Shown here: positions 1 through 7,953 of the stretch, one piece after another
How positions within the stretch are numbered: position 1 is the first letter of the stretch
Layout: every line of letters begins with the position of its first letter
From: Clostridiales bacterium
GTDB taxonomy: Bacteria > Bacillota > Clostridia > Saccharofermentanales > Saccharofermentanaceae
Direction: 5' to 3'
Length of the DNA: 39,058 bases
Assembly (NCBI GenBank): GCA_017551625.1
Contig: JAFZLF010000007.1
Span: 1-39,058 of the forward strand
Program-made: the position numbers and the translations under genes
The notes under the pieces: generated by a model
Database searches by the model: none
What the model was told of the DNA's origin: nothing
What the model saw: the letters and a program-made list of their open reading frames with translations, nothing else

Positions 1-38
1 CGAAAGCCCGTAGTTTCAAGCTTTCAGGATCTCAAATT

Positions 39-131
39 TGGCGGAGAAGGAGGGAGTCGAACCCTCGCGCGGCTGTTACACCACCTAAAGCTTTAGCAAA
101 GCCTCCCCTTCGGCCTCTTGGGTACTTCTCC
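39..131 (-). tRNA. tRNA-Ser (anticodon GCU)
   Basis: On the minus strand a 7-bp acceptor stem GGAGAAG/CTTCTCC is followed by G and an encoded CCA. The anticodon arm AGGCT-TTGCTAA-AGCTT places GCT as the anticodon, reading AGC and AGU serine codons. There is a T-arm GAGGG-TTCGACT-CCCTC and a long variable arm, as expected of class II tRNA-Ser. The length of 93 nt also fits this class. Confidence 0.95.
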
Positions 132-219
132 ATGCCGAAGTCATCTGCTTCTATCGAAGCGACAAGAGGTATTTTACCATAGAAAGAAACACATTTCCAC
201 CACTTTATACATTTCTTTT

Positions 220-256
220 TGCAAAATGCCCGAGGGCCCTGTTATTTCGGCATTTC
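220..256 (-). terminator. hairpin downstream of rmuC
   Basis: An inverted repeat AAATGCC...GGCATTT lies 38-70 bases past the rmuC stop on the minus strand. The following T-run is short (TTTTGC), so this is a weak intrinsic terminator or only a 3'-end hairpin. It separates rmuC from the tRNA gene, which is transcribed the same way. Confidence 0.4.
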
Positions 257-293
257 AGGTCACAGCATCTTCTCAGTTCTCCCGGATCGCGCC

Positions 294-1811
294 TCAATCA
301 ACAGGAAGCCCCGAATCATCGCACTCGTCGGGCATTTCAGGGAGCTCGTCATCGGGTTCTTCATCGGAAAGGCCAGCCGGCAGGAGACCGTCATCGAGCA
401 CCGAGACAGAGCGGAGCGCGCGGTTGATCGCCCTCGTACGTCTGCCCTGCAGGTCATCAAGCTTGCGCGAAGCCGCATTCAGGCTGGTACGAAGCCCTGA
501 AAGTGCTTTTTCATATGTGGAGAATTCCTTCTTCACGGCAGACAGCGTTCTCTCGATATCCTGCGACTTCTGCTCGATCGCCAGCGCCTGGAAATAGTTC
601 GTCACCGTGCTGAGGATCGCCATCAGCGTGTACGGCCCGGCCACCGTGATATTGAACTGGTTCAGTTCCTGCAGAAGATTCAGGTTCACGATCTCGGAGT
701 ACATCCCCTCGAACGGCACGAAAAGGATCGCATAGGGCGTCGTGTCCGGCACGCTGATGTACTTCTCCGCGATATCTTTCGCGTCTTTTCGGACCGCAGC
801 CGCGAATTCGCTCCTCGCCGACTTGATCGACGCAGAATCCCCGGAATCGTACGTTTGTAACAGTGTTTCATACAGATCCAGGTGGCATTTCGAGTCGATT
901 GGAAGGTACACGAAGCCCTCCCCTTCTCGAACCGGCATCTTGATCGCGATCTCCACATGCTCCGTCGAGCCCGGCTTCGTCGCGATCTCCACCGCGTACT
1001 GCTGAGGCGTCAGGACATCCGCAATAATCTGCTTGAGCTGGACCTCCCCGGCGATACCCCTGGTCTTCACACCATTCAGTGTCTTCTCAAGAGACCCCAC
1101 CTGATTCGAAATTCCCTTCAGCTCACCCATCGTCTTCTGAAGCTCCGTCATCTGCGTCAGCACACCCTTGAAGCTCTTCTCGAACTGCTCATTCAGCGTC
1201 TTATCAAGCTTCTCATTCACCGTCTCGCGGATCTTCTCGATCTGCTGGGTATTCTCCGTACGAAGCGCCGTGAAATCCTCGCGAATCGTCTTCGTCAGTT
1301 CAGTAAGCCGCGTCTCCATCGACTTATTCAGCGAATCGAGCCCGTTCGTCAGGACCTTCTGATTCGACTCGAGAATCGCGCGGCTGTTCTCCTTATCCGC
1401 CTTTAGTACACCGGTGATCCCTGTGTTCATCGCATCCAGCCGAGTCGTCAGAAGGGTATCGGTCCCCTTACTGAGTTCGCCGGTAAAACGCCGGGTCATC
1501 TCCTGCTGGTCCTTCTCGACCCGCGTCAGATTCTCCTCCATCGAGGCGACACGCCGGTCGATTGCCTGCCCGAGGTTTTCCTGCATCGAGCCCTGCATCG
1601 CGCCAATCCGCTGATCGATCGCGCCCTGCAGCACAACGGCGCGCTGGTCGACCGTCCTCGCCAGCGCCTCCTGCATCCGTCCCGGATCCACCTGCTCGCA
1701 TTGCCGCGAAGCCAGGACATGCACACCCGCAAACGTCCGAAGCGCCAGGAAAGCCACTATCACCACGACCACCAGCACCACTGCACAAATAATCAGAACC
1801 GCAATCTCCAT
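294..1811 (-). CDS. rmuC: RmuC-family DNA recombination-limiting protein
   Basis: This 505-residue protein has an N-terminal membrane helix (about residues 3-26, rich in V, I, A and L). A long heptad-like coiled coil follows to about residue 240, with repeated QRI/QAIDRR and SLNKSMETRL-type stretches. The C-terminal RmuC domain carries GEVQLKQIIADVL, LPIDSKCHLDLYE, FVPFEGMYSEIV and GPYTLMAILSTVTNYFQ. The family is related to PD-(D/E)XK nucleases; in E. coli it limits recombination between inverted repeats, and a nuclease role is inferred rather than proven. The start is supported by GAGGAGGGATAGCG before ATG. Length and domain order are normal for the family. The acidic C-terminal tail (about 25 residues, many D/E) is an extension. 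It appears monocistronic. Confidence 0.93.
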   Translation of the reverse strand: MEIAVLIICAVVLVVVVIVAFLALRTFAGVHVLASRQCEQVDPGRMQEALARTVDQRAVVLQGAIDQRIGAMQGSMQENLGQAIDRRVASMEENLTRVEKDQQEMTRRFTGELSKGTDTLLTTRLDAMNTGITGVLKADKENSRAILESNQKVLTNGLDSLNKSMETRLTELTKTIREDFTALRTENTQQIEKIRETVNEKLDKTLNEQFEKSFKGVLTQMTELQKTMGELKGISNQVGSLEKTLNGVKTRGIAGEVQLKQIIADVLTPQQYAVEIATKPGSTEHVEIAIKMPVREGEGFVYLPIDSKCHLDLYETLLQTYDSGDSASIKSARSEFAAAVRKDAKDIAEKYISVPDTTPYAILFVPFEGMYSEIVNLNLLQELNQFNITVAGPYTLMAILSTVTNYFQALAIEQKSQDIERTLSAVKKEFSTYEKALSGLRTSLNAASRKLDDLQGRRTRAINRALRSVSVLDDGLLPAGLSDEEPDDELPEMPDECDDSGLPVD

Positions 1812-1885
1812 CGCTATCCCTCCTCAATCATCTATCGTTCAATAACCTATAACTCTTAATTCAAAACCTATTTCTCTTTCATCTA

Positions 1886-2125
1886 TTGGCAAGCCCTGCG
1901 AGACCGGACCCGGCGAACTGAACCTTCAAGGTCCGCCGGTCTCAGCCGCACTGACCTTTGCCCGGATCTGCCAAGCTTCCGGTGTATGTGTTATATAGTG
2001 AAATTCGCAGCAATTTGGAGGATCTGCGCACAACACCGGAAAGCCTGTCATCCGTTGGGCTTCGACCGGAAAGAGCCACCTCGGCGGCGCCCCCATCAGG
2101 TCCCTACGATTACAAGTCTAACAGG
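1886..2125. other. structured intergenic region, candidate non-coding RNA
   Basis: This 397-base gap between rmuC and the hemolysin-III gene holds no convincing ORF. It does contain three consecutive stem-bounded blocks. TTGGCA (1886-1891) pairs with TGCCAA (1969-1974) and encloses GAGACCGG/CCGGTCTC (1900-1907/1936-1943). GCTTCCGGTGT (1975-1985) pairs with ACACCGGAAAGC (2033-2044) and encloses CGCAG/CTGCG (2006-2010/2024-2028). CCTGT (2044-2048) pairs with ACAGG (2121-2125). The blocks abut each other almost without spacers. I could not match it to tmRNA, RNase P, SRP RNA, a T-box or a riboswitch by eye. The transcribed strand is unknown. Confidence 0.4.
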
Positions 2126-2208
2126 ATATCTGTCCAAAAATCTCCCCAGATCAAAACGGCACAAAGACGCACAAACAGATGCGCAGAACATGTCCAAAAG
2201 AAAAAGAA

Positions 2209-2877
2209 TCAATACACGAAAAGATATATGCCGAACCACTGCGCCGCAGCGCCGAGAAGCACGAAGATATGCCAGATGAAGTGCATCCCGTTATCGTCCT
2301 TACTAAAAGGGATCATGCCCACGGTATAGAGGATCCCGCCGCTCAGGATCAGGATAAACATCCACAGATCATGGCGGATCATGCCCGGCACGAAGAGAAG
2401 CCCGCTCCATCCGATCAGGAAATACAGCGTGAAATGCAGCGGCATGAACCGCGCCGGCCCGAATATCCCGATGATCGTGATCCCCAGGAAGATCAATCCC
2501 CACTGGACACAGAACATGACGATCCCTTTCGTATCGCCCCAGTACACGAGGCACAGCGGCGCGAAGGTCCCGCCGATCAGAAGATAGATGGAACTATAGT
2601 CGAACCTCCGCCACAGACGCTTCACGAAAAGCCCGCTTTTCCATGCATGATAGAGGCAGCTCATCAGAAAGAGCAGGATCAGGCAGATCCCGTAGAAGCA
2701 CGACGCCAGGATCTTCAGACCCGTATCAGACTTCAGGAGCATCAGCACAAAAGCCGCGACCGCCATCGCCGCCCCGATACCGTGGGTAACCGCATTGCCC
2801 ACTTCCTCGAGCGTCGTCAGCTTCGGCGGCTCATTCTTCTCTCTGATCTCTTCTTTAGTCATCCGCTTTAGGTGCAT
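2209..2877 (-). CDS. trhA: Hemolysin III / PAQR-family membrane protein
   Basis: The product is about 222 residues with seven hydrophobic segments. PAQR/hemolysin-III signatures are NAVTHGIGA at the start of helix 1, LYHAW followed by RRFDYSSIYLLIGG, and HFIWHIFVLLGA near the C-terminus; the His and Asp residues form the presumed metal site. Bacterial members are inner-membrane proteins linked to membrane-fluidity homeostasis; the hemolysin name is historical. I chose ATG 2877 because GGAGGT lies 8 bases upstream. The ORF is open further upstream, but those starts have no ribosome binding site and would overlap hipA. The start is 22 bases after the hipA stop, so co-transcription is possible. 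A TATAAT on the minus strand also overlaps the hipA stop and could give it its own promoter. Confidence 0.9.
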   Translation of the reverse strand: MHLKRMTKEEIREKNEPPKLTTLEEVGNAVTHGIGAAMAVAAFVLMLLKSDTGLKILASCFYGICLILLFLMSCLYHAWKSGLFVKRLWRRFDYSSIYLLIGGTFAPLCLVYWGDTKGIVMFCVQWGLIFLGITIIGIFGPARFMPLHFTLYFLIGWSGLLFVPGMIRHDLWMFILILSGGILYTVGMIPFSKDDNGMHFIWHIFVLLGAAAQWFGIYLFVY

Positions 2878-2899
2878 CGTCTCTGACCTCCACATGAGA

Positions 2900-4156
2900 T
2901 TATACACAACTTTGAAGAGAAAAAGCAGGGCGCATTCTTTCCCTGTTTGCCCGCGACAGATCATATCCGGAAGCCAGCCGTTCCCAATTATCCTGCACCG
3001 TTAGAACGATATCCCGGGCCAGGCTCTCTGCATCAGACTTGCTGATACCGAATTGCACTGCTGTATCTATGGCCAGCGCCAATCGGATACGATTGTCCGA
3101 CTCATTCACGTTAAGGGCAAGTTCATCTCCATAAGGCACGGGATTGACGTCGAATAACGGCGAGAGTTTCCATCCCTTCTGTGTCAGAAGAAATGCATGG
3201 TTGCGGAGATGATCATCCGTATTGCTCACCGCCATATTGAAAACGATACGGCTCCATAATTCGCGCAGATCTGTCTGCGGATCCGCTCCATTTGCACGAA
3301 TAAACGAAGCAATATCAAGATAGCTTGTCCCATCCGCAGCAGAAGCGCCATCCGTCTTTCCCAGAAGCGTCATCGCCGACGAATAATGAATCCTTCTGGT
3401 TCCGTCCCGATCAAATCTTTTCACAAGGAAAGTACTTCCATACCGTGAGAAGCGCTCAAGTTTTGACGGCGGTACATCCAAGCCGCACATCTCCGCCAGA
3501 TCGTGGACGATCTGTTCCCACGCGCCCGAATCATCCTCGTCATTCTTGGAAGGGAACTTCGCGATCCATAAGGAACCTTCAGGATCAATGACAGTTGCCT
3601 TCGGTCTTGCACCGCCGAGAGACGATCCCGGTCGGAGCAACTGATTGATCCACTTCTCCGCAAGTCCGCTTTCATCATTTTCATACTTGCGTGAAGCCTC
3701 TTCCAAAGTCCGCAATTTCGCCCACGGCGGAACAGCTACCACTTCATCATCCGATTTCCATGCGCCGTCCTTCTCAGTTTTGAACCGCAATCCACCCATT
3801 CTCGTCTGGTCGTACACTCCCAGAAGATAATCACTGTCATACAATTTGCGTGGCTTTCGGGATTCCTTCTCTGCCAGTATTCGTTCTCTTTTGTTCATTA
3901 GGACACGTCCCCACCGATCCGGCGACGCGTCCGCAAAAGCACCGAAAATCCCTTTCCCGTATGGAAATTGTCTTCCTGTAAATGGCTGGAGCATCGGATC
4001 TAAAGATACAGACAGATTGGATTTTCGAAGCCAATCCGGATCGTACTCGAAGGCATATGTCTCCCCACCACGAATCACATCCACATACAGCTTGCCGAGC
4101 AAAACAGACTCATCCGAACTGAAGCTGTCATAGACATAGATGATCTTCTCTTCCAT
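2900..4156 (-). CDS. hipA: HipA-like serine/threonine kinase toxin
   Basis: This 418-residue protein has a HipA N-subdomain (FPYGKGIFGAFADASPDRWG, residues 65-83) followed by the HipA_C kinase fold. The flexible P-loop motif SSLGGARPK is at 178-186, the ATP-contacting Lys at about 200 (LWIAKFPSK), the catalytic loop NTDDHLRNHAF at 312-322, and the metal-binding Asp at 336 (FDVNP). All key kinase residues are present, so it should be active. HipA kinases phosphorylate glutamyl-tRNA synthetase or other targets and cause growth arrest; the target here is unknown. The start ATG has AAGGAG upstream and lies two bases after the hipB stop, the classical antitoxin-toxin order. This is a type II toxin-antitoxin pair. 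Confidence 0.92.
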   Translation of the reverse strand: MEEKIIYVYDSFSSDESVLLGKLYVDVIRGGETYAFEYDPDWLRKSNLSVSLDPMLQPFTGRQFPYGKGIFGAFADASPDRWGRVLMNKRERILAEKESRKPRKLYDSDYLLGVYDQTRMGGLRFKTEKDGAWKSDDEVVAVPPWAKLRTLEEASRKYENDESGLAEKWINQLLRPGSSLGGARPKATVIDPEGSLWIAKFPSKNDEDDSGAWEQIVHDLAEMCGLDVPPSKLERFSRYGSTFLVKRFDRDGTRRIHYSSAMTLLGKTDGASAADGTSYLDIASFIRANGADPQTDLRELWSRIVFNMAVSNTDDHLRNHAFLLTQKGWKLSPLFDVNPVPYGDELALNVNESDNRIRLALAIDTAVQFGISKSDAESLARDIVLTVQDNWERLASGYDLSRANRERMRPAFSLQSCV

Positions 4157-4158
4157 AC

Positions 4159-4479
4159 CTACTCCTTTCTTCTCGACGCACGTTTCCTGATCAGGAGATT
4201 CAGATCCTGCATCTGTCGTCCCCTCTCATCATCCTTAGCCACAAGAAGTAGATCCTGATCCATATTATTTAGCGCGTGAAGCACGGCTGCGTAGATTCCC
4301 ATCGCCACAGCCGGATTGCCCGATTCGACCTTCCACAACGTAGACCTGCTGATCCCCGCCCGTTCAGAAACCAGTTCTGCCGAGAGATTGCGCCTCAATC
4401 GAGCCAGTTTGATCTGTTCCCCCATCGTCTTCAATATCGCTTCCGTTGCCGGAAGAATGTTATACGCTGCCTTTTTCAT
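4159..4479 (-). CDS. hipB: HipB-like XRE-family antitoxin/repressor
   Basis: This 106-residue helix-turn-helix protein carries the core GEQIKLARLRRNLSAELVSERAGISRSTLWKVESG, typical of Cro/CI-type HTH. The rest is short and charged, ending RKRASRRKE. HipB proteins bind an operator in their own promoter and bind HipA to neutralise it. I prefer ATG 4479, which has GGGGAG nine bases upstream; an in-frame ATG at 4494 would lie inside that ribosome binding site. A large inverted repeat over the promoter is the likely operator. It is the first gene of the hipBA operon, possibly read through to the hemolysin-III gene. Confidence 0.9.
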   Translation of the reverse strand: MKKAAYNILPATEAILKTMGEQIKLARLRRNLSAELVSERAGISRSTLWKVESGNPAVAMGIYAAVLHALNNMDQDLLLVAKDDERGRQMQDLNLLIRKRASRRKE

Positions 4480-4507
4480 AGAATCTCTCCCCATCCATCA
4501 AGCATCT

Positions 4508-4560
4508 AATGTTTTCTATTATAAACACAAATGAACGAAATGTAAATAATAGCAAACATT
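4508..4560 (-). promoter_or_regulatory. hipBA promoter inside a large inverted-repeat operator
   Basis: On the minus strand TTTACA (4541-4546) and TATAAT (4518-4523) are separated by exactly 17 bases. The two arms 4508-4527 and 4541-4560 form an inverted repeat matching at 17 of 20 positions (arm core AATGTTTnCTATTAT). The arms cover the -10 and the -35, which is the geometry expected for HipB autorepression. The spacing and symmetry are read directly; binding by HipB is inferred. Confidence 0.75.
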
Positions 4561-4586
4561 ATCACTACTATTCCCCTGTTCCCAAC

Positions 4587-4628
4587 GCAAAAAAGAGACA
4601 CCCTGCCATAAATCGGCAAGGTGTCCTC
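4587..4628 (-). terminator. intrinsic terminator after the small-peptide gene
   Basis: On the minus strand a strong stem (GAGGACACCTTGCC pairing with GGCAGGGTGTCTC, one bulge) encloses the loop GATTTAT and is followed by CTTTTTTG. It ends the transcript of the transglutaminase-like gene plus the 37-codon gene that follows it. Confidence 0.85.
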
Positions 4629-4696
4629 TGAATTAGTCAGGATATATGACATCCGGTCACATCCGATACGTGCAGATCACTTCTTCCGGATGTACC

Positions 4697-4810
4697 TCAG
4701 TCGATCGGACCTTCGTTCTTCGTATCACCAGTCACTTCACTCTGACAGATAACATCTCTCTTGGCAAAGCCGATGATTTCGATATCCAGTTTCTCGTATT
4801 CACTCTTCAT
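4697..4810 (-). CDS. small peptide of 37 residues, homologous to the one at 15572-15673
   Basis: A short gene with a strong AAGGAGAT ribosome binding site 5 bases before ATG, starting 16 bases after the stop of the transglutaminase-like gene and ending before a strong terminator. The peptide begins MKSEYEKLDIEIIGFAKRDV, then ICQS, and ends acidic in EGPID. It matches the other small peptide at M-K-x-x-Y-E-x-L-x-I-(E/D)-(I/V)-I-x-F-x-x-x-D-(V/L)-I-x-x-S, with the same spacing. It has no signal peptide or membrane segment. Both copies follow a secreted-protein gene with the same C-terminal module, so a role tied to that module is possible. Its function is unknown, and it lies below common ORF length cut-offs. 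Confidence 0.8.
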   Translation of the reverse strand: MKSEYEKLDIEIIGFAKRDVICQSEVTGDTKNEGPID

Positions 4811-4826
4811 TTCCTTATCTCCTTCC

Positions 4827-7061
4827 TTACTCATTAAAGTACGCATGTGCCGAATCGCAGTATTTCATCATGCTATAGACAAGGTTGGTATATTTCGCTG
4901 CATTCTGATTTATCAGACCTTGCGAATAACCGGCCACGCTGGTAGTAAAAGCACCACTCACCGCGACGTCTCCGTCAAATACCCGCGCTGTGATCAAGCA
5001 TCTGGCATCAGCGGCCGCGATAGAATCAAGCGAAGCTACGATCCCGTTGGAGGAATTTCCGAATTCAGAGTACGGGATAATCTTAGTGATCTCTTCACCA
5101 TAACTGTTCGTATACGTACATTTCAGTTGGAGATTCGATGTGGACTGCGATGCAGCAATATCCATATAGAACTTCAAAGTAAAGTTGCTTTCCAGCACCA
5201 GTGACAAACCGGTGAACTGAACAGTATCCGAATAGTTTCCCGTATAGGTTGTACCATTCTGTGGCAAGGCCGGATTCGACTGCGTCGCCAGCGAATTCTG
5301 TCCGCTAGTAAGATCAGCATTGACAAGTTCTCCCGCAGAACTTCCATACTTAAACTGCTGGGCAGTCGCACCGTAATTCAGCATATCGACCAGAAGTCTA
5401 TAGAACTTATTCGAATATCCGTTCTTGTTCAACAAATTGTACGCATAGGTCTTGACGCTATAGTGATCGATCGCACTCGCGTATTCTTCGCCGCCCTTTG
5501 TTGCATGGAGTTCTGCAGTCAACTGCATACCCATCTCGTGCGCTGCGACTCCCGTGTACTGGAACCAGTAATATGTAGTCCCACTCACGTTCTTCCTCTT
5601 AGCGGGGATCTCGATCGTATCTCCATACTTCTTCATGACAAGCTTGATATCGGAATAACCGGACAGCTCAGACGTTTCCACATAGTAGTTGATTGCAAGA
5701 CTACTATCAAATGTGCAACTGTGCCTGAACGTCACATCCAGTGTGTCGTATTGTCCCGCAAAATCAGCCACAGCAAGAAGCTCGGCAGGATATAGATATT
5801 CCGTATCTTGACTGTACCAATACGAGATCTGATTCGAAGCGTTGATGTAATACGTGTACAGCGTCGTATCATACGATGTACCGTTGTTCGTTTTCGTCAC
5901 AGCCTTCTTCTCATCGTAGGTCCTTAAGAAGAGTTTATCCGGATATCCGATAGAATTCTGTGTACCATTGGGGACACCATCGCAGTTTGTCACATCTACG
6001 AGATAATGCTTCCCATCTTCCAGAGTGACCATATTCCACATATGTGGTCCCTCTCCTGTTCCACCTGCCATCACTCCGGATACGATATAGCAATCGATGT
6101 TAGGATCATTGAATGAAGACTGATCACAGAGATACTTAAATGCTTTCGCATATCCTTCACAGACCACTTCCGTATCCGGATCATCATCAAACACCCAGAT
6201 CAGCTGCCACGGATTAGAGTTGCCAAAGGCATTCACTCCTCCGGCCTCTGCCGCAGCATCGTTATAGGAGGTGGCATCACAGATCCACTGCTTGTATGCA
6301 GCCAGTTTCTCCCGATCCGTGAGTTCCTTGTATTCTTCAACTACCAACTGCGCCCTATTTGCCGCTGCCGTCACAGTTTGAATATCGCTCGTTAATACGA
6401 AGTCCTCAGCACTCTGGTACGCAGGATAAATGTAAAGCAAGATAACTAACGTAGGTTTGATATCAAATTCTTCATAAGGATATACCGAATCATAATCAAA
6501 TGCTTTCCAGCCATAGCCGGCTCTCTTCGAACACCAAAACATATCAAAAGGGAAGTCTTTGATCAGAGCTTGGAGCACGGGTGTCATATCGTATGTAACG
6601 CTATTCATTACCGCCTGCACAGCCTTTTCATATGCTGTTTGAGTCAACATTGATTCCCCGAACTCAGCGGCGGTAAAATGGTATGCATCCAGCGGAACAT
6701 CAAACTTCGTACTTGTACGCGCGCCGGAAGCTACATTCCCGATTTCTGCGCTGATACTGTCATAGATCTTCTTTTCGATTCCTGTCAGAGAATCCCCGGC
6801 GCGAACAGCGCCACGTGTCTTCGCCCCTCTCGTCGCAGGTGCGGAACTGCCGTCCTCGATGCCGAACTGACGGTTCACGAATCCTGCGAAAAGTTCATCG
6901 CTGTTATCCGTCGTATCATCAAGTGAGACCGTACCCTCAATAGAATAGGTATCCTCCACTTCGATTTCAGGCTTCTCATCATCCGCCATGATCGTGGCCG
7001 GGATGAGGCTTATCGCCATGGCTACGGTCAGAAGCATGGACAGAAGTTTCCTACGTTTCAT
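4827..7061 (-). CDS. secreted transglutaminase-like protein with shared C-terminal module
   Basis: The protein is 744 residues with a Sec signal peptide (MKRRKLLSMLL..., cleavage near ATIMA-DD at about residue 26). A transglutaminase-like cysteine-protease core has the triad Cys301 (VVCEGYAKAF), His340 (GPHMWNMV) and Asp356 (HYLVDVTNCD). Such domains hydrolyse or crosslink cell-wall peptides or proteins; the substrate here is unknown. Residues from about 440 to 744 form a beta-rich/helical module (YSVKTYAYNLL, FKYGSSAGEL, end CDSAHAYF) that also ends the giant protein at 15704. AAGGAGG lies 8 bases before ATG. No LPxTG, dockerin or repeat anchor is seen. The 37-codon peptide gene follows directly. 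Confidence 0.85.
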   Translation of the reverse strand: MKRRKLLSMLLTVAMAISLIPATIMADDEKPEIEVEDTYSIEGTVSLDDTTDNSDELFAGFVNRQFGIEDGSSAPATRGAKTRGAVRAGDSLTGIEKKIYDSISAEIGNVASGARTSTKFDVPLDAYHFTAAEFGESMLTQTAYEKAVQAVMNSVTYDMTPVLQALIKDFPFDMFWCSKRAGYGWKAFDYDSVYPYEEFDIKPTLVILLYIYPAYQSAEDFVLTSDIQTVTAAANRAQLVVEEYKELTDREKLAAYKQWICDATSYNDAAAEAGGVNAFGNSNPWQLIWVFDDDPDTEVVCEGYAKAFKYLCDQSSFNDPNIDCYIVSGVMAGGTGEGPHMWNMVTLEDGKHYLVDVTNCDGVPNGTQNSIGYPDKLFLRTYDEKKAVTKTNNGTSYDTTLYTYYINASNQISYWYSQDTEYLYPAELLAVADFAGQYDTLDVTFRHSCTFDSSLAINYYVETSELSGYSDIKLVMKKYGDTIEIPAKRKNVSGTTYYWFQYTGVAAHEMGMQLTAELHATKGGEEYASAIDHYSVKTYAYNLLNKNGYSNKFYRLLVDMLNYGATAQQFKYGSSAGELVNADLTSGQNSLATQSNPALPQNGTTYTGNYSDTVQFTGLSLVLESNFTLKFYMDIAASQSTSNLQLKCTYTNSYGEEITKIIPYSEFGNSSNGIVASLDSIAAADARCLITARVFDGDVAVSGAFTTSVAGYSQGLINQNAAKYTNLVYSMMKYCDSAHAYFNE

Positions 7062-7240
7062 ATCGCTGTCCTCCTTGAAGAAGATAAATATACGTTATCA
7101 TTATTATTTTACTCCTCAAATCATGAGGCTTCAATCTTCTGGAGATACTGTTACACTTTTTTAACATACGGATACCGGATGGACCGATGCCTGCTTTGAC
7201 GCGCCAAATCCCGACGATAGCGCTTTTGCCGTGATGTGTA

Positions 7241-7246
7241 TATAAT
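7241..7246 (+). promoter_or_regulatory. -10 box for the pRiA4b ORF-3-like gene
   Basis: TATAAT occurs 110 bases before the start of the plus-strand gene, in AT-rich surroundings (tgtgtatataatagtaaaaa). No good -35 lies at 17 bases. Confidence 0.35.
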
Positions 7247-7355
7247 AGTAAAAAACGGTTTCGTTCATGATGAGTGAAGCGCCGCTCAGTGACGCCCTAC
7301 TTCTTCCGAAGTACCGTCTCTATTGCCACACAGGCATGATCAGAAAGGGGATCAC

Positions 7356-7865
7356 ATGTATTTTTTCTCAGTCAAAATCGCAGATGGTGCGGCCCGCGAC
7401 AGTTCTAAGACCGAGCGAAGGATCGCAGTTCCGGATAGTTATGACCTCTACAGGTTCGGCGGTTTTATCGCCGATGTATTTGCAATCACATTCAGCCCCC
7501 GCTTCTCGTTCTCAATCGGACGATACACATACGCCGGAACAGATGCCTGCCAAACGACTCTCTTCGGACTCGTTTGCGAAAACAAGCTCAGGGTCGGGCG
7601 TACGTTCACTTTCCAGCTGGAGTCTGCGAACAAATGGGATTTCGAGATTCTGATGGATGAGGAAAAGATAGAACGCACGACCATTCCTTACGTTCTCGAA
7701 TCGTCTAAACCACGCGTCCTTCCCTGGTTCCTGATGGATCAGAGCGACCTCGAAAAGATCGGTTTTGAGCATTATGACGACTTCGGCATGGCAGATGATG
7801 ACATCTTTTTTGAGGACGACGATGACGACTTCGATTTCGGAGAGGATGATGACGTAGGCTACTAG
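7356..7865 (+). CDS. small pRiA4b ORF-3-like protein
   Basis: This 169-residue protein has an N-terminal half resembling the plasmid pRiA4b ORF-3 / IS1096 TnpR-like fold: YFFSVKI, then RRIAVPDSYDLYRFGGFIADVFAI, where this family normally has RRI.VP..YTLY.L...I..AF. It ends in a very acidic tail (about 30 residues, mostly D and E, with IFFEDDDDDFDFGEDDD). The typical DYGD motif later in the family is not obvious, so it may be a divergent or reduced member. ATG 7356 was chosen because AAGGGG lies 5 bases upstream; an in-frame start at 7323 lacks one. It stands alone on the plus strand, convergent with the lipoprotein at 7954. A second, much larger member lies at 36577-38379. Confidence 0.6.
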   Translation: MYFFSVKIADGAARDSSKTERRIAVPDSYDLYRFGGFIADVFAITFSPRFSFSIGRYTYAGTDACQTTLFGLVCENKLRVGRTFTFQLESANKWDFEILMDEEKIERTTIPYVLESSKPRVLPWFLMDQSDLEKIGFEHYDDFGMADDDIFFEDDDDDFDFGEDDDVGY

Positions 7866-7877
7866 GATCACATACGC

Positions 7878-7925
7878 AAAGAGCCGGGCCCGCTCAAACT
7901 GCGAAGCCCGACTCTTTGATTCATT
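7878..7925. terminator. bidirectional terminator between convergent genes
   Basis: AAAGAGCCGGGC (7878-7889) and GCCCGACTCTTT (7906-7917) form a near-perfect stem with GATTCATTT after it. The A-run at the other side makes it usable in both directions between the genes ending at 7865 and 7954. Confidence 0.75.
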
Positions 7926-7953
7926 TCAGATGCCACACGCCCGAAAGGTTCTA

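Noticed and set aside
1886..1974. Signal recognition particle RNA
   Set aside because: A CTGAACC-like stretch recalls SRP RNA, but the conserved GGAAGG-type apical loop and symmetric internal loop are absent on both strands.
2179..2871. Plus-strand open frame of 230 codons
   Set aside because: It is antisense to the hemolysin-III gene; the product is hydrophilic and repetitive, with no family resemblance.
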